A stretch of 64,000 nucleotides of DNA from an uncultured Pirellulaceae bacterium (GTDB lineage Bacteria > Planctomycetota > Planctomycetia > Pirellulales > Pirellulaceae). The notes under the pieces were generated by a model. It worked only from the letters and a program-made list of their open reading frames with translations. It did not search any database and was not told the origin of the DNA. The stretch lies in assembly GCA_937928555.1 (NCBI GenBank), contig CALFWR010000002.1, forward strand, positions 62,001-126,000. The letters are read 5' to 3'. Below are positions 25,358-33,606 of the stretch, in pieces. The position numbers and the translations under genes were made by a program. How positions within the stretch are numbered: position 1 is the first letter of the stretch; the number at the start of each line of letters is the position of its first letter.

Positions 25358-27811
25358 CTATCGGCATTCAAGCAGCAATTTCTCAAGCAGGTTCCGATAT
25401 TTTGACTTTTCCCAGCCCGGCGGGACGGCTTTGATGAATCGCAGGAGCTTCTGAGCCTCCTGTTTTCGGCCCAAAGCCACCAGCATCCGGGCGCTCTGGT
25501 ATTTGGCCTCGAACCACGATTCGGTTCCGTTGCGGGTTCGGCTGGCGATCCATCGCCACTGCCCGAGAGCTTTTTCAGGGTCGCCAGAGGGTTCGCCCAG
25601 GGATCGGGCCATCGCTCTGCGCAGTGCGAGACTGTTGGGAGTTTGCGAAATCAGTAGCTGGAAAAGTTCTGCCGCGTCCCCGGTTCGACCCGTCGCGGCG
25701 AGGGCGATGGCTTGGGTTTGGCGAAGAAAGGCCTGGTCGGCTGCGGAGTCGAAGCCTTCTTTTTCCAATGCCGTTTTTGCCAACTCGAGTTGTAGTTGGG
25801 CCAGTTTCTCATTGGCGGGCACCTGCTGCATCCAGGCGACTGCCCGTCTCAGCTCGGTCATTTTCAAGCCGCCATCGAGACTTCGGCTGACCGCAATCGC
25901 AGGCGAGGTGTTGGAGTTGCCGGCAAGTCTTTGGCAAGCGTTCAGAATCAGGGCTCCGAAAGGAAAAGCGTTTTTCTGGCTTTCCTGTTCATCGATTCCC
26001 CAGCGGGGCTGCGTCAAGCGTTTGCCGGTCACGGGGTCGCCACAGGAAAAGGCAACCATTGCCATCTCGCAGGCAAGGTTTGCTTTGGGAAGCCCCGATG
26101 CATTTTTCTGAACGCGCTCCAATCGCGAAATCAGGTTTCGCGCAGTGCCGCGATCGGAACGTTGCTCGACCATTCTGTCCAGGCAAAAGCGAATCTGGCC
26201 AAGGTTCTGCCCGAACGCAGTGGAGGCCGGATCGATTTTGAGCAAGGCATCGAGCGCCTGTTCGATCTTGCTTTCACGGACCAGTTGGCCCGCCAGCCAG
26301 CCGCTGGCTTGACCGGAAGTCGACGAACCGGGCCACGTTTGTGTGTGCTCCATCAGGCGCGCGGTAAAGTCCGGACTCATTGGCTGCAACTGGGTCAACG
26401 TCCAGCATCCGCGCAGATGCACCGAAGGCGCAATTTTCGAGTCCGGTACGCGTTTCGAGTAGTCCAGATACATTGTGGCTGCGGCCTGAAAGTCCTTTGC
26501 CTGTTCGTGGGCTTTGCCACCTTGCACGATGGCCGCCAGGGCCGCGTCGGGATTGCCGTTGTCGATTCTTTCCCGGGCGACCTGTTCGAAAGCTTTTGCG
26601 GCGTCGGCGAAGTTGTTTTTGGCCAAAGCTTCATTTGCGATCCGCAGTAAAATTCGTTCGCCTTTGATGACCGGCGCCGAATCATTTGCTGACGCCGGTA
26701 GCTGGCCCAGCAGCATCAGGTCGGCTTGCCGCGACCAGTACGGCCCATGTCGGGCGATACGACCGGCCACTTCTGCGGCCCCTTCGGAGCGACCGGCGAC
26801 CAGTAGCAATTTCAAAAACGCAATCTCCGTTTCGGCACGATCGAGTGTTTTGGCGTTGACGCCCGCGGCCGTTTCCATGATCGACTCGCGCTCGCCTTTG
26901 GCGATGGCTAACTCGAAGGCCTGCTCAAGCATCAGCATGTCGGTTGTCTTGGGGCGTTTCTTGCTGTGAAGGCTTTGCAGGACTTCGGCTGCGCGACCAA
27001 ATTCTTCCATCAGTCTCAGCCCGGCAAGCTGGTCGATTTTTGTCTTCCACCAAAGTTCCCGCGTGTCCGAAACCCGCTTGCGTACTTCTTCCAGACGTTT
27101 GAGAGAACTGTTGAGCGAATCAATTTTGTCCAGGTTGTTGCCCTGTTGCTGATACAGAGACGCCAGCACAAGATCGGAAACGGCCAAGCGGTATTGGATG
27201 TTGGCATCAAGCGATTTCAGTTGATCATCGTCAAGGCCCGGTTGCGGACGACGACCCTGAAGCTGCTGCGAAACCTCCCAGCCATTTTTCTCAAGGACCG
27301 ATTTGGCGTCTTTGAGAAAGCGGATGCCGCGGGCAGCTTTGCCCGAACGACTGGCCTGTTTGGCAAAAGTCATCTGGGCCAATGCCTGCTGCATCCAGAC
27401 CAACGGAAGCCGGGCGTTGGATTTGTGCTGGACCTCGAATCGTTCGACCAGTTTGCTTATCGATTCAACCTGCTGCGGCTGTTGGTCGGGCTCAAGCGAA
27501 CCCCGTGTTGTGCGGTTGCGAATTTGCTCTACGGCGATCAGGGCATGGTCTTTTTGGGTTAGCTCGGGACGCAGCAGCAACTCCTCGCAGTGGCTTTCTG
27601 CAAAGTCGGTCAACCCGCGCTTGCGCAAACCAATGACAACGTTGCGCTCGCGTTGATCGAAAACGTCGGGGCTGCGCGGATCCTGCAGCACAGTCCCGGA
27701 TCCCGCGCTGGCCCAGAGGCTTAGGCAGAAGCATACGTAGACGCTTAGATTAAAGCTTAAATTAAAGCCCATGCAGCGGCTGAGGCTGACAACACGCACC
27801 ATCGAAGTCAT
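25358..27811 (-). CDS. Secreted or surface TPR-rich protein of the ExbBD operon
   Basis: 817 residues. The start at 27811 overlaps the ExbD stop by four bases (ATGA), supporting coupling, and leads into a long hydrophobic leader (MGFNLSFNLSVYVCFCLSLWASA from the internal Met 14). The remainder is helical and rich in Ala, Leu, Gln and Glu in roughly 34-residue periods (for example ALAKNNFADAAKAFEQVARE, DAAELFQLLISQTPNSLALR), as in TPR solenoids. It has no catalytic motif. TPR proteins encoded with ExbB/ExbD pairs often connect the membrane motor to envelope or outer-membrane processes; that is inference. It is the last gene of the operon. Confidence 0.82.
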   Translation of the reverse strand: MTSMVRVVSLSRCMGFNLSFNLSVYVCFCLSLWASAGSGTVLQDPRSPDVFDQRERNVVIGLRKRGLTDFAESHCEELLLRPELTQKDHALIAVEQIRNRTTRGSLEPDQQPQQVESISKLVERFEVQHKSNARLPLVWMQQALAQMTFAKQASRSGKAARGIRFLKDAKSVLEKNGWEVSQQLQGRRPQPGLDDDQLKSLDANIQYRLAVSDLVLASLYQQQGNNLDKIDSLNSSLKRLEEVRKRVSDTRELWWKTKIDQLAGLRLMEEFGRAAEVLQSLHSKKRPKTTDMLMLEQAFELAIAKGERESIMETAAGVNAKTLDRAETEIAFLKLLLVAGRSEGAAEVAGRIARHGPYWSRQADLMLLGQLPASANDSAPVIKGERILLRIANEALAKNNFADAAKAFEQVARERIDNGNPDAALAAIVQGGKAHEQAKDFQAAATMYLDYSKRVPDSKIAPSVHLRGCWTLTQLQPMSPDFTARLMEHTQTWPGSSTSGQASGWLAGQLVRESKIEQALDALLKIDPASTAFGQNLGQIRFCLDRMVEQRSDRGTARNLISRLERVQKNASGLPKANLACEMAMVAFSCGDPVTGKRLTQPRWGIDEQESQKNAFPFGALILNACQRLAGNSNTSPAIAVSRSLDGGLKMTELRRAVAWMQQVPANEKLAQLQLELAKTALEKEGFDSAADQAFLRQTQAIALAATGRTGDAAELFQLLISQTPNSLALRRAMARSLGEPSGDPEKALGQWRWIASRTRNGTESWFEAKYQSARMLVALGRKQEAQKLLRFIKAVPPGWEKSKYRNLLEKLLLECR

Positions 27812-28272
27812 CTTTGGTTGTCTCCGGAGATTGCGTAGGAAATCTTCGAATAGCCGCTGGATTTGGCGGCGTCAAATGCGGCCACAACATACTCCAGCGG
27901 GACGCTTTTTTCTGGCCACAGGATCACCGGAACATCGGTGCTGATTGCTCCGATCGCGGCTAATTGTCTGCTGACCTGTTCGATGTCGGCCATGGCTTGT
28001 TCCTGCAAGATCCACGTGGCAGCGGCACCGTCGAATTCGATGCGAATGACCAGATTGTCCAGGTCCGACTGTTCGGGCGGCGGATCGATGTCGATGTTTT
28101 GCTGGCCCGATTCGGTGACCAGTTGGCTGGGCAGTACCTGTTCGACGATCTGAAAGCTGGCGGTCCAGACGAAAAACACCAACAGGAGAAACACGACATC
28201 GATCATCGGCGTCATGGCCGAATCGATATCGACGTCGGATCCGGATTGAACAAGCTGGCTGGGTCGACGCAT
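27808..28272 (-). CDS. ExbD/TolR biopolymer transport protein (second copy)
   Basis: 154 residues from ATG 28270-28272, one base after the stop of the first ExbD; the longer frame upstream overlaps that gene. Residues 18-42 (SAMTPMIDVVFLLLVFFVWTASF) are the ExbD/TolR signature: a TPMID motif, where the Asp carries protons, followed by a single membrane helix. A periplasmic domain follows (about 45-154) with the usual strands. With ExbB it should form a proton-driven inner-membrane motor. Two different ExbD proteins in one operon suggest a heteromeric complex. Confidence 0.9.
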   Translation of the reverse strand: MRRPSQLVQSGSDVDIDSAMTPMIDVVFLLLVFFVWTASFQIVEQVLPSQLVTESGQQNIDIDPPPEQSDLDNLVIRIEFDGAAATWILQEQAMADIEQVSRQLAAIGAISTDVPVILWPEKSVPLEYVVAAFDAAKSSGYSKISYAISGDNQR

Positions 28273-28273
28273 G

Positions 28274-28696
28274 CTATCGCTCGCTTTGGTAGACCGCGAA
28301 ACCAACATCCCAAAGCCCGGCTTTGGTGCAGGCCAGCATGATTGGTTCGACTTTGGACCAGGGAACTGTTTTGCTGGAGCGAATGCGGACCTGAAGGTCT
28401 TTGCCTTTGTCCTGGCAAACGGTTTGCAGCATCGGTTCAAGTTGCTTCGAGAGCAGCAGACGACCGGAGACTTTCATCGTCCCGTCATCAAGAATATTGA
28501 TCGTCACGCGCGGCGTGGGGCTGGATTCGTCTTTGTCGCTTGCCGCGGCCACCGGCAGATCAAGATCCTGCTGGGCTTCCTGGCGAGCCAAATGGCTGCT
28601 GACGAGAAAGAAAATGATCAGCAGAAACACGACGTCGATCATCGGCGTCATGTTGAACCCGAACTTTCGCGATGGCTTGTAGCGTGGGACGCGCAT
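28274..28696 (-). CDS. ExbD/TolR biopolymer transport protein (first copy)
   Basis: 140 residues. KFGFNMTPMIDVVFLLIIFFLVSSHL (about 11-36) is the single-helix ExbD motif with the proton-carrying Asp. The C-terminal periplasmic part (about 40-140) contains DKDESSPTPRVTINILDDGTMKVSGRL and a VQVR-like strand as in ExbD. Its start codon overlaps the ExbB stop by one base, indicating coupling. It differs clearly from the second ExbD encoded downstream, so it is not a recent duplicate. Confidence 0.92.
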   Translation of the reverse strand: MRVPRYKPSRKFGFNMTPMIDVVFLLIIFFLVSSHLARQEAQQDLDLPVAAASDKDESSPTPRVTINILDDGTMKVSGRLLLSKQLEPMLQTVCQDKGKDLQVRIRSSKTVPWSKVEPIMLACTKAGLWDVGFAVYQSER

Positions 28697-29451
28697 TACT
28701 TGGCCCTTTTGGCTTTTCGCCGTAGCGGGCTGAACACATGCTGCACCACGTAAGAGGCTTCGGCGACCATCTGGTCAATCCGGTTGCGAAAAACCGCGAA
28801 CGCCCCAATCGACGGGATCGCCACCAACAGCCCACCAACCGTTGTCACGAGTGCCTGGTAAATGCCTTCGGCAAGTTCCGGGGCGCTGGCGGTTCCTTGG
28901 GTCGATGCGACGCCCTGAAAGGCCATGATCATCCCGATCACCGTGCCCAGCAGCCCGATCATCGGTGCCAGGTTTCCGATCACCGACAGGTATTCGATTT
29001 TGCGAAACAGCCGCGCGGACTGTTCGGCCAAAGCATCTTCGACGGATTTCTCGACGCTGTTCCAGCCGAATTCGAGTTCGGAGATACCGTGCATCAAAAC
29101 AAACGACAGAAAACTGGGATTGGCTTTGCAGGCTTCCTGAGCCTGAGCCACGTTGCCTTCGAGCAGATGCCCGCGGACGGTGTCGCCAAGCCCCTCAGGC
29201 ATTAGGTCTTTGCGGCGGATCGTCAACAGGTGGTCGATGACCAGGTACGCCGAAATGACCGACAGGACCATCAGCAAAATGATGATCATGATTCCGATGA
29301 TGCCGCCGGAAAAAATGATTTCGAAGAAGCTTTTGCTACCCGCCGGTTCGGCCTCCTGCAGTATCGGTGTCAAGAGTGCCAACAGGCTATTCGTTTGCCC
29401 AGGTGGAATCACCAAACTTCTCCTTGAGTTCCTGCAGCAACCTTGCTGCAT
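28696..29451 (-). CDS. ExbB/TolQ-type MotA/TolQ/ExbB proton channel
   Basis: 251 residues if read from ATG 29449-29451, but this overlaps the upstream gene by 65 bases; a TTG at 29380-29382 just past that gene's stop would give 228 residues and is an equal candidate. Three membrane helices are seen: GGIIGIMIIILLMVLSVISAYLV, LSVIGNLAPMIGLLGTVIGMIMAF and ALVTTVGGLLVAIPSIGAFAVF. The second and third match the highly conserved ExbB/TolQ helices, with LGTVIGMI. With the two ExbD proteins it forms the motor. It probably powers an outer-membrane or periplasmic process rather than TonB, since no TonB is in the window. Confidence 0.92.
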   Translation of the reverse strand: MQQGCCRNSRRSLVIPPGQTNSLLALLTPILQEAEPAGSKSFFEIIFSGGIIGIMIIILLMVLSVISAYLVIDHLLTIRRKDLMPEGLGDTVRGHLLEGNVAQAQEACKANPSFLSFVLMHGISELEFGWNSVEKSVEDALAEQSARLFRKIEYLSVIGNLAPMIGLLGTVIGMIMAFQGVASTQGTASAPELAEGIYQALVTTVGGLLVAIPSIGAFAVFRNRIDQMVAEASYVVQHVFSPLRRKAKRAK

Positions 29452-30370
29452 CGGTTGTTCGCCCCATTTGTTTCATCGCAACACTCGCCTGGTAAAGCGA
29501 TGCTGCGGACAGTTCTCGCTGCCACGGATCGTTACTGATGATGCGGATCCAGTTTGCAATCGCCCGTTTGCGTTGGGCTTCATCATTACTGCGCGACTGG
29601 TTGCTGGCAATCTGGTACCACGCCCCGGCGCGGCAAAGTTCCGGCATGCCGCTGACTTTTTTGATTCGCTGTTCCATTCGTTTTGGTTTCAAAGCCACCC
29701 GGTCAAGCCGCCAAAGTTGGCCCGTGGCCAAAGCCGCGATTCGCGGATCGATGTCGCGGCTGAGCTTTTCGAGGACTTCTTTGGCCGGCTCGCGATCGGA
29801 ATCCAACAGCCAGCTTGCTCCCAACAGCGCGATCGCCGGTTCGCTCGACGAGATCCATTGCTGTGCCTGGTCGATCGCCGAAGCGGGCGGGCGGTTGGAG
29901 GTCCAGGCCAGTGGTGCCATGTGCAAAAATCGTGTTTGTGGGTCGGTGGCAATGATGCTGATAAAGGACGCCCCGGCGGTGGACCACGAGTCGGTGGCGA
30001 CGGCGCACTCGATTCCTTTGGCGTGAATAATGTTCCGCATCCAGACGCGGTCCTCGCCTTCGAACGCTGCAGCGAAAGATTCACTTGCCGTAACGACGTC
30101 GCCAGCAGCAAGGGCTTTGTCACCGGCGGCAAACCCGGGATCCCAGTCGGTCTCAAGCCGAACCAGACGGTCGGAGTCGATTTCTTTGAGACCAACGGCG
30201 GTCTGGATCGCGATCGTCGTCCCAGTCCACGAAACGACTTCGCCTTTCTTTTTTGTAACGCCGGTGCCGTCGGTGCGATTGAGCACCAGAACGTCTTCGC
30301 CGTGGCACAGGTTCGGTACCAGCAGCAAGGTCATCAGAAGCAGGACGGTTTTGAAAGTTGGTGGCTGCAT
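29387..30370 (-). CDS. Secreted hypothetical protein heading the ExbBD operon
   Basis: 327 residues from ATG 30368-30370 (MQPPTFKTVLLLMTLLLVPN), which opens into a signal peptide ending near LCHG; the frame continues upstream without a leader. The mature N-terminus (EDVLVLNRTDGTGVTKKKGEVVSWTGTTIAIQTAVGLKEIDSDRLVRLE) looks like a small beta domain that senses or binds; the rest is helical TPR-like with IRIISNDPWQRELSAASLYQASV and AARLLQELKEKF. It has no enzyme motif. The first gene of the set 30370-25358, it probably works with the motor in the periplasm. Confidence 0.75.
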   Translation of the reverse strand: MQPPTFKTVLLLMTLLLVPNLCHGEDVLVLNRTDGTGVTKKKGEVVSWTGTTIAIQTAVGLKEIDSDRLVRLETDWDPGFAAGDKALAAGDVVTASESFAAAFEGEDRVWMRNIIHAKGIECAVATDSWSTAGASFISIIATDPQTRFLHMAPLAWTSNRPPASAIDQAQQWISSSEPAIALLGASWLLDSDREPAKEVLEKLSRDIDPRIAALATGQLWRLDRVALKPKRMEQRIKKVSGMPELCRAGAWYQIASNQSRSNDEAQRKRAIANWIRIISNDPWQRELSAASLYQASVAMKQMGRTTDAARLLQELKEKFGDSTWANE

Positions 30371-30566
30371 GCGATCGAAATGAAGAGTTGCCCGTGGACC
30401 CAGTTTACCACGCCGAAAAATTCGTGACACATCAGGTCACTGCCTGGAAAATTGCATGCAGTTGACGCCGAAAAACGTGGGGCAGCAAGAATTCTGAGCG
30501 ACCGCGGACCGGATGTGTCACCCTGCCGCCCAATCATGACTTGTGTAAGGCAATGAAAGGAAAGTC

Positions 30567-30800
30567 ATGATCCAGACCCCACAACAACCTCTTCAAAAAC
30601 GCGTCGGATTGGTCCACGTTTCGTCCGTCATCGAGCGACTGATCAAGCTGTATGAATTGCAGGCAGACGTGGAAGCGGCCGAAGAGCAAAACGCGGCGGT
30701 GCACTTTGAGAGCGAATTCGGAAATCAGGATCAGGGCCTGGTTGCTGCTCCGGTTGCCGTGAACACCCAAGGAACGTTTGGCTGGTTCGAGACGGTCTAG
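30567..30800 (+). CDS. Small hypothetical protein
   Basis: 77 residues from ATG 30567 with GAAAGGAAAG directly upstream, a good ribosome site. The protein is soluble and acidic, starting MIQTPQQPLQKRVGLVHVSS and ending NTQGTFGWFETV. A longer minus-strand frame covers the same bases but has no ribosome site and a less protein-like sequence. No family is recognised; an expressed small gene is likely but unproven. It is isolated between the ExbBD operon and the repeat at 30938. Confidence 0.55.
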   Translation: MIQTPQQPLQKRVGLVHVSSVIERLIKLYELQADVEAAEEQNAAVHFESEFGNQDQGLVAAPVAVNTQGTFGWFETV

Positions 30801-30937
30801 CAAGTTTGGCGACTTGGTTCTCCTAGTGGCGACGCTGGGCCGAGGCGGCTACCAAGTGGCGGCTAACTAACTAAATAAATAAAGCGAATTCGTTTGGCTC
30901 GCAATTGCAGAGTTGCTAGCGGTGTGCGGCAAGTCAA

Positions 30938-31124
30938 CCGGGATTATTCACGACGACGGGCGTTGATTCTACGTTTGGCCAACAGGAGCATGGGAAAAGC
31001 AGAATTTCAACAAGAAATGTGAATCATCGGGTAGATGAAAACCACAGCGATCGTTTCATCGCATCAGAGTCGCGGATCACGGTCGGAACTGATTCTGACG
31101 CCCACGCCTCGTGAATAATCCGGG
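30938..31124 (-). mobile_element. 187-bp TIR element, copy B
   Basis: Both ends match the terminal repeat (left CCGGGATTATTCACGA with one change, right TCGTGAATAATCCGGG), and the interior is nearly identical to copy A in reverse orientation. It ends one base before the CYTH gene stop codon (31126-31128). It accounts for most of the 325-base gap between 30800 and 31126. Confidence 0.85.
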
Positions 31125-31125
31125 G

Positions 31126-31683
31126 TCAAATGTCGCCGCGATTGCGCAGCAGCATTTCGAGGTAGCTGGTGGTTGTGGAGTTCGCTAGCGAAAGGGCGGC
31201 TGAGAGCGAATCAAGTTTGGCGGTGGCGTCCTGAACCTGGCGGTCATCGGTGACAACCAACTCAAGCTCGACAAAGCTTCCGACTTCTTCGACCGTGTCC
31301 AAGCAGGCGGTGACGGTGGAGCCTTCCCATTGGACGGCAATGGATTCGCGTCGCTTTTGGACAGTCGCCACCGAGTACATGCCGACCCCCTGGAAAACTT
31401 TTGTGATGCTCTGAGTTTGAGCATCTGAAAGTTCGACTTCGACTTCTTCGCGGATTTTTGTATCTTCGGCTTGGTTGGGGCCCTTGTAGGTGAGAATCCG
31501 CTTGTCGCCGGTGGTTCGAATCCGCAACGCAATGTCCAGTTGGTCAAATTTGAGCTGCTTGTGATTGAAGTACTGATCGGACTGCGTTTGGGTGGCCCAT
31601 GCTTTATCTGACGCCATTTGTGAAAGCTGCTGACGAAGAGCGTTGGGGTCTGTGACGGGGAATTTCTTTTCGATTTCGATCAT
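31126..31683 (-). CDS. CYTH-domain protein (class IV adenylate cyclase/thiamine triphosphatase type)
   Basis: 185 residues. The N-terminus MIEIEKKFPV carries the ExExK signature (E3, E5, K7) of the CYTH triphosphate-tunnel fold, and QSDQYFNHKQLKFDQLDIALRIRTTGDKRILTYKGP has the expected R-x-R and YKGP strands. FVELELVV later supplies the acidic EXE pair. Members hydrolyse or cyclise nucleoside or thiamine triphosphates; which one is not decided here. The last codon is one base from the right end of a 187-bp repeat, so the repeat may have trimmed the native C-terminus, although the length is normal for the family. Confidence 0.87.
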   Translation of the reverse strand: MIEIEKKFPVTDPNALRQQLSQMASDKAWATQTQSDQYFNHKQLKFDQLDIALRIRTTGDKRILTYKGPNQAEDTKIREEVEVELSDAQTQSITKVFQGVGMYSVATVQKRRESIAVQWEGSTVTACLDTVEEVGSFVELELVVTDDRQVQDATAKLDSLSAALSLANSTTTSYLEMLLRNRGDI

Positions 31684-31815
31684 GATGGTGGGGTGTGGGT
31701 TAGAGCACCACGCGAGAAAGATGGATTTTTTCGTTGAACTTTTGTACCGTAAGTATTCGTATTGCCGCTGCGTCAGATTCCAGTGAACGTTTTGAAGATA
31801 ACAAGGAAGACAATC

Positions 31816-32637
31816 ATGAAACTATCCGCCACCGTTTTGTTGCTTTCGTTGGTTGCCGTATTCTCGTGGGCCAACATGTCGGCTGCAGATGAGTATGCGG
31901 GAACCCAGTGGGCCGCCAAAGATCAGGTTTCGATCGACCAGATCAATCACCAGCCATTCCATGAGCTTTTACAGAAGTTTGTCGATGCAGACGGACAAGT
32001 CAACTACGCCGCGTGGCAGGCCGATACCGAGTCACGCACCAAGCTGACGACTTACCTGACGAATCTCAGCAGAGCCAACCCGAACGCCAACGCGGGACGT
32101 GAGGCCAAACTGGCGTACTGGATCAACGCCTACAACGCGTTGACCGTCGAAGGTATTCTCCGCGTCTATCCGACGACCAGCATCCGAAACCACACTCCAA
32201 AAGTTCTGGGTTACAACATCTGGAAAAAATTGTGGCTGTACAGCGGCAGCGGCAAAATCAACTTGGATCAGATTGAGCATCAGGTGTTGCGAAAGATGAG
32301 CGAGCCGCGGATTCACTTTGCAATCGTGTGTGCGTCGATCGGCTGTCCGCGTTTGATGAATGAGGCATACACTGCCGACAAGATCGAGCAGCAGCTTGTT
32401 ACCAACACGACAGATTTCTTTTCGCGTCAACAAAACCTGCAGCTTGATGTGCAAAACAAGAAACTCAAATTGAGCGCGATCATGGACTGGTTCGGTTCTG
32501 ACTTTGGAGCCACGACCGCTGAGCAAATCAGAAAGGTCATGCCGTACTTTCCTGAAAATGTGAAAACCGCAGTGGCCCAGGGTGGCTACACCGTCGGACA
32601 CCTTGACTACGACTGGAATTTGAACGCGCAGAAGTAG
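31816..32637 (+). CDS. DUF547 secreted protein
   Basis: 273 residues from ATG 31816, with AAGGAAG upstream; an earlier in-frame ATG at 31762 lacks a ribosome site and signal. A signal peptide (MKLSATVLLLSLVAVFSWANMSA) precedes the DUF547 domain: AKLAYWINAYNALTVEGILRVYP, with the NAYN core; FAIVCASIGCPRL; and MDWFGSDFG near the end. DUF547 is of unknown chemistry, and related to the cysteine-protease-like fold by some proposals that I cannot confirm here. It is expected in the periplasm. Confidence 0.9.
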   Translation: MKLSATVLLLSLVAVFSWANMSAADEYAGTQWAAKDQVSIDQINHQPFHELLQKFVDADGQVNYAAWQADTESRTKLTTYLTNLSRANPNANAGREAKLAYWINAYNALTVEGILRVYPTTSIRNHTPKVLGYNIWKKLWLYSGSGKINLDQIEHQVLRKMSEPRIHFAIVCASIGCPRLMNEAYTADKIEQQLVTNTTDFFSRQQNLQLDVQNKKLKLSAIMDWFGSDFGATTAEQIRKVMPYFPENVKTAVAQGGYTVGHLDYDWNLNAQK

Positions 32638-32718
32638 TCGTTAGTGACCGCAAAAACCGGGATCGCGAAACCCGGGATCGCAAAAACGAAACGAACGTTT
32701 GGGGCCAGGATAGTGTTA

Positions 32719-33471
32719 CTACTTCTGAGCCCCAAATTCTTTGAGTTCGTCCGCGGTCAAGCGGTCGTCTTCGTTGGCATCGAGCGAGTAGAGCAATCTT
32801 TTGGCCGCGTCGATCTCCTGAAGTGAAAGCTGTCCATCACTGTTGAGGTCAAAAAACTGGATCAGCTTGTTGGTCGCGAACGGATCGCGTGAGGGGTTTG
32901 GCTGGTTTTGCTGTCGTGATGGTCGACGTCCGCCTCGAGAACGACTTTGACCGCGACCGGCGCGCGAGCCACCTGCCTCGGAACCTATACTGGGTCGCCC
33001 CGCTGTTGATCTACCCGGTCCACCCGCTCCGGCACCACCCGCTTGAGCGCCGCCGCGACCTCTCCCGCGACCAGCGCCGGCTTGACCGCGTCCGTTGTTT
33101 CTCACTGCGATTGATTGGGTTTCATCGGTGCCGTCAAACTTTGCGCCCTGCTCAATCCAGTCTCGCAGGGTTTCGAGTTCCTGTTTGTCGACCTTGGCTC
33201 CACCTTTTGGCATTTTGCCATTCTCGATCATCTTGATGAACAGACTGCGATCGGGTTTTTTGGCTTTGACGGAACCGCCATCAATCAGTTCTTTGAAGGT
33301 GCTAATGCGATACTGCCCCCTTGCCGAAGCGACGTGACACCTGCCGCATTTGGCGTTGATGATTGGCGCGACGTCGTTGACAAAGCTAACGTCGTCCTGG
33401 GCAGACACGAACGCTGGCAATGACAGTGCGACAACAAAACTGCAGATCAACAGGAAACGGGGTACAGACAT
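32719..33471 (-). CDS. Secreted cytochrome c protein with Gly/Arg linker and EF-hand pair
   Basis: 250 residues. A signal peptide (MSVPRFLLICSFVVALSLPAFVSAQ) precedes a planctomycete cytochrome c module with CGRCHVASARG at about 42-52, and MPKGG a little later, as in the protein at 3090. Residues 130-190 are almost wholly Gly, Arg, Ala and Ser (for example GRGQAGAGRGRGRGG). The C-terminus (198-245) has two EF-hand loops, DLNSDGQLSLQE and DANEDDRLTADE, with the normal Asp/Asn/Glu spacing for Ca2+. This suggests a calcium-responsive, haem-bearing periplasmic protein. The combination of haem, basic linker and EF-hand pair is unusual. Confidence 0.9.
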   Translation of the reverse strand: MSVPRFLLICSFVVALSLPAFVSAQDDVSFVNDVAPIINAKCGRCHVASARGQYRISTFKELIDGGSVKAKKPDRSLFIKMIENGKMPKGGAKVDKQELETLRDWIEQGAKFDGTDETQSIAVRNNGRGQAGAGRGRGRGGAQAGGAGAGGPGRSTAGRPSIGSEAGGSRAGRGQSRSRGGRRPSRQQNQPNPSRDPFATNKLIQFFDLNSDGQLSLQEIDAAKRLLYSLDANEDDRLTADELKEFGAQK

Positions 33472-33606
33472 TTTGGCCTCGGAGATTCAGGAGAAGCAGA
33501 TCCACAATATAGTTCATGGTTTGCCCGGGCAGGAGGATCTGCCTGCGGCTCAGTGAATTTTCATCCCATTTTTGAGCGATCCGCCGGTACTGAAACGTCC
33601 GGCCAG

